64,000 nt of DNA from the NCBI GenBank assembly GCA_943788725.1, contig CALSRJ010000001.1:556861-620860 (forward strand), given 5' to 3'. The notes under the pieces were generated by a model. That model had not been told where the DNA came from, searched no databases, and saw only the letters and a program-made list of their open reading frames with translations. Positions 9,003-17,780 of the stretch are shown piece after piece. The DNA comes from an uncultured Flavobacteriales bacterium (GTDB lineage Bacteria > Bacteroidota > Bacteroidia > Flavobacteriales_G > Salibacteraceae). The stretch's first letter is position 1, and every line of letters begins with the position of its first letter. The position numbers and the translations under genes were made by a program.

Positions 9003-10591
9003 TCTATGGTTTGGATCGATTGCGCTTGGGTGACCGAAGCATCCACATCGAACAGCTGCGCTGCTTTGTGTTCTGAATCGCATCCTTCTAGAACAATGCC
9101 TTGGCTCTCAGCTCCTTTGACACTCACCAAGGTAGAACCGCCTTCTTCTGATTGGCATTCCCGCAAAACGATGTCTTGCGTGTTGTTGAGCATAATAATG
9201 GGATCCTCGGAACCCAAGCGCCCTTGCCTGCCGATAAACCTTCCCACTTGGCCGTTGTGGACTTCTGATAAAACCAAGGCACTTTTCCAACCCGGTTCAG
9301 CGTGAGCGTCGTCCCAATACACCTTGAAGCGCTCGATGGTTAAGTTCCTCACTTGCTCTATGTAAAGCGCATGGTCTGCCCGCTTGTCCACATAATTCTC
9401 TTCGAGCATCTCGATCTGAATGTCCTTCATGAAGATGTTTTCTATCTGCATCCCCTCTGTGCTTTCGATCCTGCTCGTGCCCCGGCCCTTGGCCGTAATG
9501 TTTTGAAACACCACCCCATCGATCGACCCCACCTTAGACGATTCACTCTTCTTGGTCAGGTAAATCCAAATGGGGTCGCCATTGCCCCACCAGTTGAAAT
9601 GCCGACGACTGCATTGGAGGGTAATGTTGGAAAAGGTGACATCTTTCACCGAGGCACCATCCCGAACCACGATGCTCAGTCCGCGGTTTGAATTGAGTAC
9701 CGTACAACTATCAAAGCGAATGCTTCGAAAATCTCCGTGCGATTCTGTGCCAATTTTCAATGCGGTGGAAGAAGAGGTGAGAACGCAATTGGTCACGCGG
9801 ATGTTTTCGCATGGGACTTCAAACCAAGATTTCAAGACAATGGCGTCATCTCCAGTAGAGACAACACAATCCGAGATCAGCACGTCGTTGCAAGAATTGA
9901 TGTCAATGCCATCGGCATTCACTCCCTTTTCAAGGCTTGAGAACACCTTTACGCGACGGATGCGCACGCGTGAACTTTTTATGATGTGCAAGGTCCAAAA
10001 GGACGATTCCTCTAAGGTGATGTCGGAAACGGTTACGCCTTCACAATCCGTAAAAATGACCAAGGCTACGTCTGGCTTCACAACATAATACATCTTCATC
10101 TCCACACCTGCCTGCCGTGCTTTTTCGGTGATGTCTTCGATGAATGCGTCGGTTTTTCGGAGGTCTTCATACACGCGTTGTGCCCCTCCGTGGATGGTTC
10201 CACCCCCCTTGAGCGCAATATTTTTGGCGCCGTTGGCATACAGAAACACGGGACGGGTGGCGTTTTCAAGGGGCATGCGGTAGTCGTTGATGTCTCTGCT
10301 CGCATGCAAGGTGGCCCCCTCCTCTAAGAAGAGGGTCACGTTGTCTTTTAAGACGATTGTACCCGCATGGTATTGACCAGGCGGAAAATAGACCGTACCC
10401 CCTCCAGCGGCATAAGCACCATCAATCGCCGATTGGATCGCTTCTGTAGAAAGCACCGAATCGTGGACCACGGCTCCGTAGGCCATCACGTCGTACTTGT
10501 CTGCCGATTGAGACATCCCAACATGCGAATTCCCCACGCACGCCAGCGCAAGTAAGCAATACAGCCTCCTGACAATCTTCATTTTAATCAT
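8999..10591 (-). CDS. Secreted GH28-like polygalacturonase / parallel beta-helix protein
   Basis: YDVMAYGAVVHDSVLSTEAIQSAIDGAYAAGGGTVYFPPGQYHAGTIVLKDNVTLFLEEGATL; NADGIDINSCNDVLISDCVVSTGDDAIVLKS. Confidence 0.88.
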   Translation of the reverse strand: MIKMKIVRRLYCLLALACVGNSHVGMSQSADKYDVMAYGAVVHDSVLSTEAIQSAIDGAYAAGGGTVYFPPGQYHAGTIVLKDNVTLFLEEGATLHASRDINDYRMPLENATRPVFLYANGAKNIALKGGGTIHGGAQRVYEDLRKTDAFIEDITEKARQAGVEMKMYYVVKPDVALVIFTDCEGVTVSDITLEESSFWTLHIIKSSRVRIRRVKVFSSLEKGVNADGIDINSCNDVLISDCVVSTGDDAIVLKSWFEVPCENIRVTNCVLTSSSTALKIGTESHGDFRSIRFDSCTVLNSNRGLSIVVRDGASVKDVTFSNITLQCSRRHFNWWGNGDPIWIYLTKKSESSKVGSIDGVVFQNITAKGRGTSRIESTEGMQIENIFMKDIQIEMLEENYVDKRADHALYIEQVRNLTIERFKVYWDDAHAEPGWKSALVLSEVHNGQVGRFIGRQGRLGSEDPIIMLNNTQDIVLRECQSEEGGSTLVSVKGAESQGIVLEGCDSEHKAAQLFDVDASVTQAQSIQTIE

Positions 10592-11426
10592 GGTGAGGTC
10601 CCTCCAGTTTCATCTTCGTCCAAGTGGCATCGTCGTCTCCATTTCCATAAATCAGCATGTGACCGCCGTATTCACCTCCATCCGGATCGCAATGCACGAT
10701 CATCATGCTAAACTCCAAGTCTTCCATACGAACTGACGCTTCCATCGAAGCGCCAAACGTGGCGCGCATGTTCACCCGCCCCTCAAAGATATAATCCGCC
10801 GAACGCTCTCCCCACGGGTTCATCCGCACGACGTACTCCACCGCAGTCAATGGAAGCGGCTCCTCCAAATAAGCTTGCTCAGAAGATCCATGCCTCCACC
10901 AAGCACCGTAATCAGGATACTGCTCATCCATCACAAAGCAAAAGGCGTGATCCCCCTCACCGAATTTTTCGGCGATGGTATCTCGAGGCGCTTCAATGAA
11001 GAATGCGATGGCGTCTTTATAGTACCAGCGCTTCGGCTCGTGTTTGGTTTCCATCACGTCATGCACATTGTCGTGCACCTCCGCTCCAAAATAGAGGTAG
11101 TCACCTTCCCACCCCATGTAATACTGCGCTTCGAGATCGACGCCACTTGTGTCTTCCCCTTCATCCACCATCAGTCGATTTCGTTTTGGTCCATACCATG
11201 GCGTCCTTTTCACCCGCTCCATGTTCCAGGTTCCGTCACTGAAGGCCGCGGCTTTCCAATCGTCTAGGTTTCCGTCGATGTTTGGACGTACGGATAGATG
11301 TGGAATGGACAACTCCAGCACTTCCTGCGCCTGGCATGCGGAAAGACAGAGGCCTATCGCCAAGCAAAACAATCCTGCGCTGCGTCTGTAAAGATCAAAT
11401 GGATTCAAAGTGCTGGGAAATGTCAA
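10584..11426 (-). CDS. Lipoprotein with CBM9-like (endoxylanase CBM9-like) carbohydrate-binding domain
   Basis: RPNIDGNLDDWKAAAFSDGTWNMERVK; MGWEGDYLYFGAEVHDNVHD; DAIAFFIEAPRD. No ATG start; TTG used by the ORF track. Confidence 0.7.
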   Translation of the reverse strand: MTFPSTLNPFDLYRRSAGLFCLAIGLCLSACQAQEVLELSIPHLSVRPNIDGNLDDWKAAAFSDGTWNMERVKRTPWYGPKRNRLMVDEGEDTSGVDLEAQYYMGWEGDYLYFGAEVHDNVHDVMETKHEPKRWYYKDAIAFFIEAPRDTIAEKFGEGDHAFCFVMDEQYPDYGAWWRHGSSEQAYLEEPLPLTAVEYVVRMNPWGERSADYIFEGRVNMRATFGASMEASVRMEDLEFSMMIVHCDPDGGEYGGHMLIYGNGDDDATWTKMKLEGPHHD

Positions 11427-11430
11427 CTAC

Positions 11431-11469
11431 TCGAAAATAGCCATTGCGCGGAATCGTGGCTATTTTCGA
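11431..11469. promoter_or_regulatory. 13-bp perfect inverted repeat in a divergent intergenic region
   Basis: TCGAAAATAGCCA (11431-11443), 13-nt spacer, TGGCTATTTTCGA (11457-11469). Confidence 0.7.
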
Positions 11470-11483
11470 AGCACAATAAACGA

Positions 11484-12479
11484 ATGGCGATCCTTCCATC
11501 GAAATACCTCAAGCGACTTTTGCAATCGCTGGCCGTGTGCACAATCGTCACCTTGGTCAATGCGTGCAGCGATACGCTCGCTATCAACCATGTGAGTTCA
11601 CCTTTGCCTGCAGTCAATACGCTTGATGCCCCGTCCGTCGGAGGTTTGATCTCTACACGTTTCAAAGACTTGGATGCTTTGCAACAGGTGGTCTCCATCG
11701 AATTCCTCGGGGATACCACCGGCGGAAAGGACAGTAAAGCCGTGCGCTTGACGCATCGCAGCAATGGGATCACCGTTGTCAGCGCACTGGAAAAAGGCGT
11801 AGACGAGGACGATTTTAGGCGTGCCAGAGACGACGGTTTTTGGGCGAAGGTCGGACTCGCCATTTCATCGCCCTACGCCCTCACCCACCGAAAAGACATC
11901 ATGCGGGTTTTCATCTTATCCAGACGCAAGCACGACATCTACGGTCCGGGAGACATTGCCTTCTACGATTTTGCGGAATTGATGACCCAAGGCATTTGCA
12001 AAGAATACCGTCAAACAGCGGCACCAGAGGACCTGACCGAGAAAGGGTATTTGAACACCTTCAACCACATTACCGCCCAGGCCTTTGTGACCACTTTGTT
12101 TTCAGAAGAATTGGCAGAGTACGTTGCCGATGCGCACGAGCGCCACAACATGCCCGAATTGATCAGCGGTAAATTCACAGTCGAGCAGCTGGTCAGCAAA
12201 GACAATAATCCCGTAGACAACTATGTGGACATGGTCAACAATGAGTGGGGACAAGCATTGGGCAAAACGTTAAAAGAAAAGTACAGCATCGACTCCAACA
12301 CCAAATGGACACCTCAATTGCTGGCAGATTACCTGAACGAAGTGCAAGCTTACTACGCGTGGGCATTTCAAATCTCCTTTACCCCTTTTGACACAGCCGA
12401 TGAAGCCGTGATACGGTTTTCAAAAAAGCTCAACACCGTGCTCGGCGAAGTCCGTGCAGTTCAAGCTGGAGGCAGTTGA
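11484..12479 (+). CDS. Putative lipoprotein, uncharacterised
   Basis: MAILPSKYLKRLLQSLAVCTIVTLVNACSD lipobox; Met at 11484 in frame with ORF 11298-12479. Confidence 0.7.
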   Translation: MAILPSKYLKRLLQSLAVCTIVTLVNACSDTLAINHVSSPLPAVNTLDAPSVGGLISTRFKDLDALQQVVSIEFLGDTTGGKDSKAVRLTHRSNGITVVSALEKGVDEDDFRRARDDGFWAKVGLAISSPYALTHRKDIMRVFILSRRKHDIYGPGDIAFYDFAELMTQGICKEYRQTAAPEDLTEKGYLNTFNHITAQAFVTTLFSEELAEYVADAHERHNMPELISGKFTVEQLVSKDNNPVDNYVDMVNNEWGQALGKTLKEKYSIDSNTKWTPQLLADYLNEVQAYYAWAFQISFTPFDTADEAVIRFSKKLNTVLGEVRAVQAGGS

Positions 12480-12488
12480 TGTGAAAAG

Positions 12489-13526
12489 TCAGTCGGCGCG
12501 ACGCACCACGTAAAAGGTGTTCCCTTTTACAGAGGGGGTGACCGTATACTTGGCTTGGATGGCAGGGACGCCAATCGCCCGGGCATCGGTCAAGGATTGG
12601 ATCCAGTCTTCTTCCTCCACGACAGCCGAATCGAGATCGGTGGCTTCGAAGATGGCTTCGGTCAGGGAAGTCCGTGAAAACCGTGCCTTACACAAGCGCA
12701 CACCCTTCAAGTTAGCGCGGTCTAAAGCAGCTCCTTTCAAGTTTACTCCTTCGAGATCGGCATCGATCAATACGGTACCGACAAATTGCGCCCAGCGCAC
12801 ATCTGCACCGCGCAAATCAGCGCCCTTCATTTGGGCTGCATGCATGCGTGCACCGTTCAGGTTCGTTTCGTGGAGGGTGGTGGACGTCATTTTTGACCAG
12901 CGCAGATCGGCCCTTCGCACATCTGCATGGCGCAGGTCGGCAAAACTTAGGTCAGCGTTCCAAAGATTGGCTTCTAGGAGGGATGCGCCATTCAGATTAC
13001 TTGCGGACAATTTGGCCTTCTTCAAATGGGCAGACCTCAAATCCGCTCCACTGAGATCAGCTCCGTGCAAGTCGGCATCGTGGAGGTCTGCACTGGCAAA
13101 GCTTGCACCTGCCTTGATCCTCGCAAAATCGGCAGAGTCAATCCCCATCTGCACCAACGCTGTCAATAATTGGCCCCTTGCAGGACTCAAGGGAACCTCA
13201 ATCAAACTATCGCCATCCGGATAGCGGAATGACGAAAGCGCCTTGGAAAGGGAGATAATGTCTTCGATGCTGCGTTCAGAAAGCCGATTTTCCATTGAAC
13301 CATCCAGGTCTGCTTGGATCCGTTGCACAAAGTCGATCATCTGGTGGGCCTGCTCGTCCGATTGTAGCGCGGATATCTGCGCTGCCTGGCGTTCAAGGAG
13401 TGCAGTCTGCTCTTCAACCGCCGCACTCAAATCTGCATTGGCATCAGACAGCGAATGCACCCAAACTCCCATGCCTGCAAGCAGGAAGAGTAAGAAAATC
13501 CTAAAGAAGACGATCCGTCTGATCAT
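12489..13526 (-). CDS. Membrane-anchored pentapeptide-repeat protein
   Basis: N-terminal TM (IVFFRIFLLFLLAGMGVWVHSL), coiled-coil-like segment, then A(D/N)LxxADL repeats over about 150 aa. Confidence 0.9.
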   Translation of the reverse strand: MIRRIVFFRIFLLFLLAGMGVWVHSLSDANADLSAAVEEQTALLERQAAQISALQSDEQAHQMIDFVQRIQADLDGSMENRLSERSIEDIISLSKALSSFRYPDGDSLIEVPLSPARGQLLTALVQMGIDSADFARIKAGASFASADLHDADLHGADLSGADLRSAHLKKAKLSASNLNGASLLEANLWNADLSFADLRHADVRRADLRWSKMTSTTLHETNLNGARMHAAQMKGADLRGADVRWAQFVGTVLIDADLEGVNLKGAALDRANLKGVRLCKARFSRTSLTEAIFEATDLDSAVVEEEDWIQSLTDARAIGVPAIQAKYTVTPSVKGNTFYVVRRAD

Positions 13527-13745
13527 GCGGTATTTGAGGTTGCGAAGGCGGCAACGCCTTGAGCAAATATCTCGTTTATGTCGATACCGATAGATTTTAA
13601 CAATGAGGGCACGAGCAAAAGCTTCATTGTAAAGTCGTTGACTACGCTATTCACAATGCGCAATGAAAAACTGTAAAAACACTGCCTCGACGGGTATAAA
13701 TTCCAGCGTAGTTTTAGCCATCTAACTCTTTAATACCAACGATAT

Positions 13746-13910
13746 ATGATCGCAGCATGGCAACAAGAGGTCGATACACTAAAGGCCTCATTGACAGGGG
13801 ATCTGTTCCAAGACATGGAAGCCAGAGACCAAATTCACAACCTCGAAATGAAGATCAACGGCGTTAAGCCTAGCAGTTCTGAATTCGAATGCGTGGGATG
13901 CGGTAGCTAA
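13746..13910 (+). CDS. 54-aa small protein with C-terminal ECVGCGS motif
   Basis: Hand translation: MIAAWQQEVDTLKASLTGDLFQDMEARDQIHNLEMKINGVKPSSSEFECVGCGS*. Followed directly by a terminator. Below the ORF-track size cutoff. Confidence 0.75.
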   Translation: MIAAWQQEVDTLKASLTGDLFQDMEARDQIHNLEMKINGVKPSSSEFECVGCGS

Positions 13911-13929
13911 ATCTACGCATCTGTTAGAG

Positions 13930-13977
13930 ACCGACTCGCCAAGTGAATAGAAGTTCACTTCGTCAGTCGGTTTTTTT
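13930..13977 (+). terminator. Rho-independent terminator after small protein gene
   Basis: ACCGACTcgccaaGTGAAtagaaGTTCACttcgtcAGTCGGTTTTTTT. Confidence 0.85.
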
Positions 13978-13994
13978 GTGCTTGACTGTCTGAA

Positions 13995-15458
13995 TCAGCC
14001 GAACAAGGCATAGCAGATCAGGCTGATTACCACTACCGAAATCATGTTCATCCATACTCCTGCTCTTAGCATCTCCTTGACACTTACGTACCCGCTCGAA
14101 TAGACCACAGCATTGGGTGGAGTGGAGATTGGCATCATGAAGGCGCAACTCGCTGCGAGCGTCACCGGCACGGTCAAGAGGAGGGCATCCACTTCCAGTT
14201 CACCCGCGATTCCGAAGACCACAGGAAGCAGCACGGTCACCAAAGCCACGTTGCTCATCACCTCCGTCAGGAAAAGAGAAACAAAGGTGAGTCCCACCAT
14301 CAGCAAGAAAACCGAATCTATATCGCGACTGGCCACAAACTCCGCAACCAATGCGATGATACCTGCCTTTTCGAGCCCTCCTGCCAGGCTCAATCCGCCA
14401 CCGAAAAGGATGAGAATACCCCAAGGCAACTTCCGGGCGTGTTCCCAACTCACCACAAATTCTCCTTGGCTCAGGTTGATGGGCGTAACGAACATCAGGA
14501 TACCTCCTAGCATGGCAATGCTCGTATTGTTGAGTACGCGCGTTCCAAGTAGGTCATTGATCTGTACCGAAAAGATCCAGAGAAACACAGTCAATCCGAA
14601 GATGACCAACACGGTCAATTCAGGCCGTTTCATTTTGCCCAGGGACTTCCAGCGCTCGTGCAGTAATTCGCTCACCCCTTCAATACGATTGGAGGAAACC
14701 GGATAGATGAATTTGATCAGGACCAGGTAGCCCAATCCGAGCAACAATGCCCCGATGGGAATGCCCACCTTAAGCCAATCAACGAAGGCAAAGTCTACCC
14801 CGAACGCATCGTAATAGAATCCTGCAAAGACCAAATTGGGCGGTGTTCCGATCAAGGTCACCATTCCGCCGATGTTGGCCGCGTATGCAATGCCCAACAT
14901 CAGCAGCAAGGAAATGCGCTTCACCAATGCCTCGTCTGTTCCTTGTTCTTTGAGCAACTGAATGATGGAAATGGCGATGGGGAGCAACATCACAGCAGTA
15001 GCTGTGTTGGAAATCCACATCGCTACGGCCCAAGTGGCCAGCATGAACCCCAACACGATGCCTGCCGGTTTGGTTCCTGTAAGGCGCAACAACCCAAACG
15101 CGATCCGTTCGTGCAGACGGCGTTCTTCCATGGCCAAGGCTAAGATGAAGCCGCCCAGAAATAGAAAGATGATTGGATTGGCGTAGGGAACAAAGGTATC
15201 GGGCACGCTCATCACCCCGAGCATGGGAAAAAGCACCATGGGAAGCATTGCAGTGACGTACAGTTCCACCGTTTCAAGCACCCACCAAACCAACATCCAA
15301 GCGGCAATGCAAAGCACCTTTGTCTGCAAGGCATCTGCTCCCGGGTCCAAGAGGAAAATGAACAAAGCCAATAGCGGTCCTGCAAAGAGTCCGATCTGTT
15401 TGTAGCGCTGCATTGCGGCTAAGGTAAGCGGGAATCCATAAAGTTGATGGATGCGCAA
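13995..15458 (-). CDS. DASS/SLC13-family sodium-coupled anion symporter
   Basis: NTATAVMLLPIAISI; GMVTLIGTPPNLVFAGF; LTEVMSNVALVTVLLPV; AFMMPISTPPNAVVYSSGYV. Confidence 0.92.
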   Translation of the reverse strand: MRIHQLYGFPLTLAAMQRYKQIGLFAGPLLALFIFLLDPGADALQTKVLCIAAWMLVWWVLETVELYVTAMLPMVLFPMLGVMSVPDTFVPYANPIIFLFLGGFILALAMEERRLHERIAFGLLRLTGTKPAGIVLGFMLATWAVAMWISNTATAVMLLPIAISIIQLLKEQGTDEALVKRISLLLMLGIAYAANIGGMVTLIGTPPNLVFAGFYYDAFGVDFAFVDWLKVGIPIGALLLGLGYLVLIKFIYPVSSNRIEGVSELLHERWKSLGKMKRPELTVLVIFGLTVFLWIFSVQINDLLGTRVLNNTSIAMLGGILMFVTPINLSQGEFVVSWEHARKLPWGILILFGGGLSLAGGLEKAGIIALVAEFVASRDIDSVFLLMVGLTFVSLFLTEVMSNVALVTVLLPVVFGIAGELEVDALLLTVPVTLAASCAFMMPISTPPNAVVYSSGYVSVKEMLRAGVWMNMISVVVISLICYALFG

Positions 15459-15537
15459 GGATTCGATTTTAGAAGCTGTGGGGAAATGCAGTTCGTAGCC
15501 TTAGCCAAACGCCAGCAGCATTCATTATCTTCATCGG

Positions 15538-16761
15538 ATGAAACTCCTTCTGACCTGCCTTCTCGCCACTTGCTCTTTGATTGGAGCGGCTCAAGTCCAT
15601 TGCGACGGTAACAGATACATCGAACCTGTCTTTGCGAGTATTGATTCGGTAATAGGCGTACAATTCGGATCGAATACCACCGTGGGTGGGTTTCAGAAGA
15701 ATTTGCTGATGGACATTTACCTACCTCCTTCCGAGTTCTTCTTTGAGCGCCCCCTTATCGTGTTCGCACATGGTGGAAGCTTCATGGTGGGTTCTCGGAA
15801 GGAAATGCGTCCACTTTGCATTGCCTTTGCTGAGCGGGGCTATGTTGTCGCAACCATAGACTATCGTCTCTTTGATGCTTTTTCACTGCCGCTTGATTCC
15901 TTGCTGGCGTTTGATGTAGCCGTAAAGGCCACCATGGACATGAAAGCGGCCGTTCGTTGGTTTCGGGAAAACGCAGCTGGAAACAACGACTATGGCATTG
16001 ATACCCATTTGATTTTCGCAGGCGGCGTTTCTGCAGGCGCGATTGCAGCCTTGCACACGGGCTTCCTTGATGCGGACGATTTCACAGGGCACGTAGCCTT
16101 TGATTCCATCCTTCAAGAAAATGGAGGCATCCACGGCAATTCCTCTTCTAATCATCAATACTCGGATGCCGTAAAAGGGGTGGTCAACTACTCAGGAGCA
16201 TTGAAGGATGCGCGCTGGATCGATCCGGGTGAGCCTGTCGTTTTCAGTGTACACGATGAATTAGACGGTGTCGTCCCTTACAATCGCGACAACAGCGATG
16301 CTATGGGAGTCCCTGTTGAACTCTGGGGCAGTAACGAGGTCAATCAAAAGGCAAGAGCGGCAGGCATACGCTCTCAACTCGTCACCATCGCCAACAGCAC
16401 ACAGCACGTGAGTTACTTTTTGAACGGACCCGCTACGGAAGATTTTGCCTTGGCCATCGACAGTGCTGGTTATTTCATGGAATATGCCATCTGCGACAGA
16501 GCCTTGAGCGCGAGACGAGAACATCGATTGCCCAAGCCATCGATACTCTATCCAAATCCAGCGGACAATACACTGCGCATCCGGGATGCTTTTGACGTGG
16601 ATCAAATTGAAATCATAGATGCCACCGGAAGGGTCGTGCAAACCACATCTGTGATGTCATCCTCGAGCATAGATATCTCCAACTTACAACGGGGTATATA
16701 CACCATTCGGATGATCAACACCAACGCAGTAATAGGCATAGAGCAAATCGTCAAGCAGTAA
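15538..16761 (+). CDS. Secreted alpha/beta-hydrolase (carboxylesterase-like) with T9SS type A sorting domain
   Basis: Signal peptide; LIVFAHGGSFMVGSRKE; FAGGVSAGAIAALHTGF nucleophile region; C-terminal ILYPNPADNTLRI...RGIYTIRMINTNAVIGIEQIVKQ. Confidence 0.88.
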   Translation: MKLLLTCLLATCSLIGAAQVHCDGNRYIEPVFASIDSVIGVQFGSNTTVGGFQKNLLMDIYLPPSEFFFERPLIVFAHGGSFMVGSRKEMRPLCIAFAERGYVVATIDYRLFDAFSLPLDSLLAFDVAVKATMDMKAAVRWFRENAAGNNDYGIDTHLIFAGGVSAGAIAALHTGFLDADDFTGHVAFDSILQENGGIHGNSSSNHQYSDAVKGVVNYSGALKDARWIDPGEPVVFSVHDELDGVVPYNRDNSDAMGVPVELWGSNEVNQKARAAGIRSQLVTIANSTQHVSYFLNGPATEDFALAIDSAGYFMEYAICDRALSARREHRLPKPSILYPNPADNTLRIRDAFDVDQIEIIDATGRVVQTTSVMSSSSIDISNLQRGIYTIRMINTNAVIGIEQIVKQ

Positions 16762-16765
16762 GAGA
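16693..16765 (+). repeat. Copy 1 of duplicated gene tail (end of esterase gene)
   Basis: TATACACCATTCGGATGATCAACACCaacGCAGtAATAGGCATAGAGCAAATCGTCAAGCAGTAAGAGAGG recurs near-identically at 17580-17652. Confidence 0.9.
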
Positions 16766-16987
16766 GGGTTTCGCAAAGGGGGTAGGGAATCCATCCATCA
16801 GTGCCCTTGAAAACAACTCACTTTTTCCTTGCATTTGAGCTCAGTTCATCTGGAATCCTCTGCAGGGTTGGCTAGTGCCTTTAGCGAGAGCATGGAAGAT
16901 GATGTGCCCGAAGTCATACCGCGGAGTTCATTTGCGAAGCAATATCATGAATGTCAATGGCGCAGGGCTTGTCCGCCTGAGGTGGGA

Positions 16988-17311
16988 TCAATTTGTTATC
17001 CGCCGTTTTTTTAAAATTTCGAACAACTTTTTCGGATCCTGTCTATTATCTCAGAAAGCTGTGACGATAATTTGGGTATCGGTCACCCTGTAGAAAATGC
17101 TAAAGTGATTCATAGCAGCAACTCTGACTCCCGGATGTTCACACTCTGGACATCGAAGAGGATTTCGAGCGAGGCCCTCAGTATTTTAATCGACTCGAGA
17201 GAGCAGTTTAACTGAGAAGCTTGAGGACTTATTTCTTTCTAGCCAGTATTCGAGGATGTGGATGAGTTGTCTGTCTGCGGTTTCGGTCCAGACTACTTTT
17301 CGTTCAGCCAT
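16988..17311 (-). pseudogene. RelE/ParE-family toxin pseudogene with two in-frame stops
   Basis: 324 nt: MAERKVVWTETADRQLIHILEYWLERNKSSSFSVKLLSRVD*NTEGLARNPLRCPECEHPGVRVAAMNHFSIFYRVTDTQIIVTAF*DNRQDPKKLFEILKKRRITN*. Start overlaps antitoxin 3' end. Confidence 0.85.
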
Positions 17312-17532
17312 CGACGATGCTTTTCAAAGAGTTGATCTTGGTCGATGACCTTTCCTTGTTCGATATCTCTATCGCTCATCTGGAGCATCAGGATTTGCTC
17401 CTCGGACAGCTCAACCTTATCAGAACTAACTGCTCCTGAAACTAACTTATCGATTGCTGAAAGGAAATCCTGATCCTTGATCGCAAGCAACTTAGTAATT
17501 AGTGAGTTGCGTATGTTGTCTAGAGCTGCCAT
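17293..17532 (-). CDS. Putative antitoxin of the toxin-antitoxin pair
   Basis: 79 aa acidic/helical protein (MAALDNIRNSLITKLLAIKDQDFLSAIDKLVSG...RRWLNEK); 3' end overlaps a RelE/ParE-like reading frame by 19 nt. Confidence 0.7.
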   Translation of the reverse strand: MAALDNIRNSLITKLLAIKDQDFLSAIDKLVSGAVSSDKVELSEEQILMLQMSDRDIEQGKVIDQDQLFEKHRRWLNEK

Positions 17533-17579
17533 CTTTAAAGCATTTACTCAAATATCGAAATTTTCTTCGGGCTTTTAAT

Positions 17580-17652
17580 GGTGTACACCATTCGGATGAT
17601 CAACACCGAGGCAGCAATAGGCATAGAGCAAATCGTCAAGCAGTAAGAGAGG
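17580..17652 (+). repeat. Copy 2 of duplicated gene tail (orphan)
   Basis: TGTACACCATTCGGATGATCAACACCgagGCAGcAATAGGCATAGAGCAAATCGTCAAGCAGTAAGAGAGG; 4 mismatches over about 71 nt against 16693-16765, with no complete gene attached. Confidence 0.9.
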
Positions 17653-17780
17653 ATTCGGTGAAAAGGGGTGGAAAATCCCCTCATCCCCTCCCCTTGAAAA
17701 AAACGCTTATTCGGGATGCATGACCATGGTCATGTAATAGTCAAGGCAATGGAAGTACCTTGGCCTCAATAACATAACAC

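Noticed and set aside
12517-13224. 235-aa plus-strand ORF opposite the pentapeptide-repeat gene
   Set aside because: Antisense of repeated GCNGAT/CTG codons; the Ser/Ala-rich repeats mirror the real repeats.
14113-14706. 197-aa plus-strand ORF opposite the DASS transporter
   Set aside because: No start-site signals and no protein-like motifs; the opposing frame is clearly a transporter.
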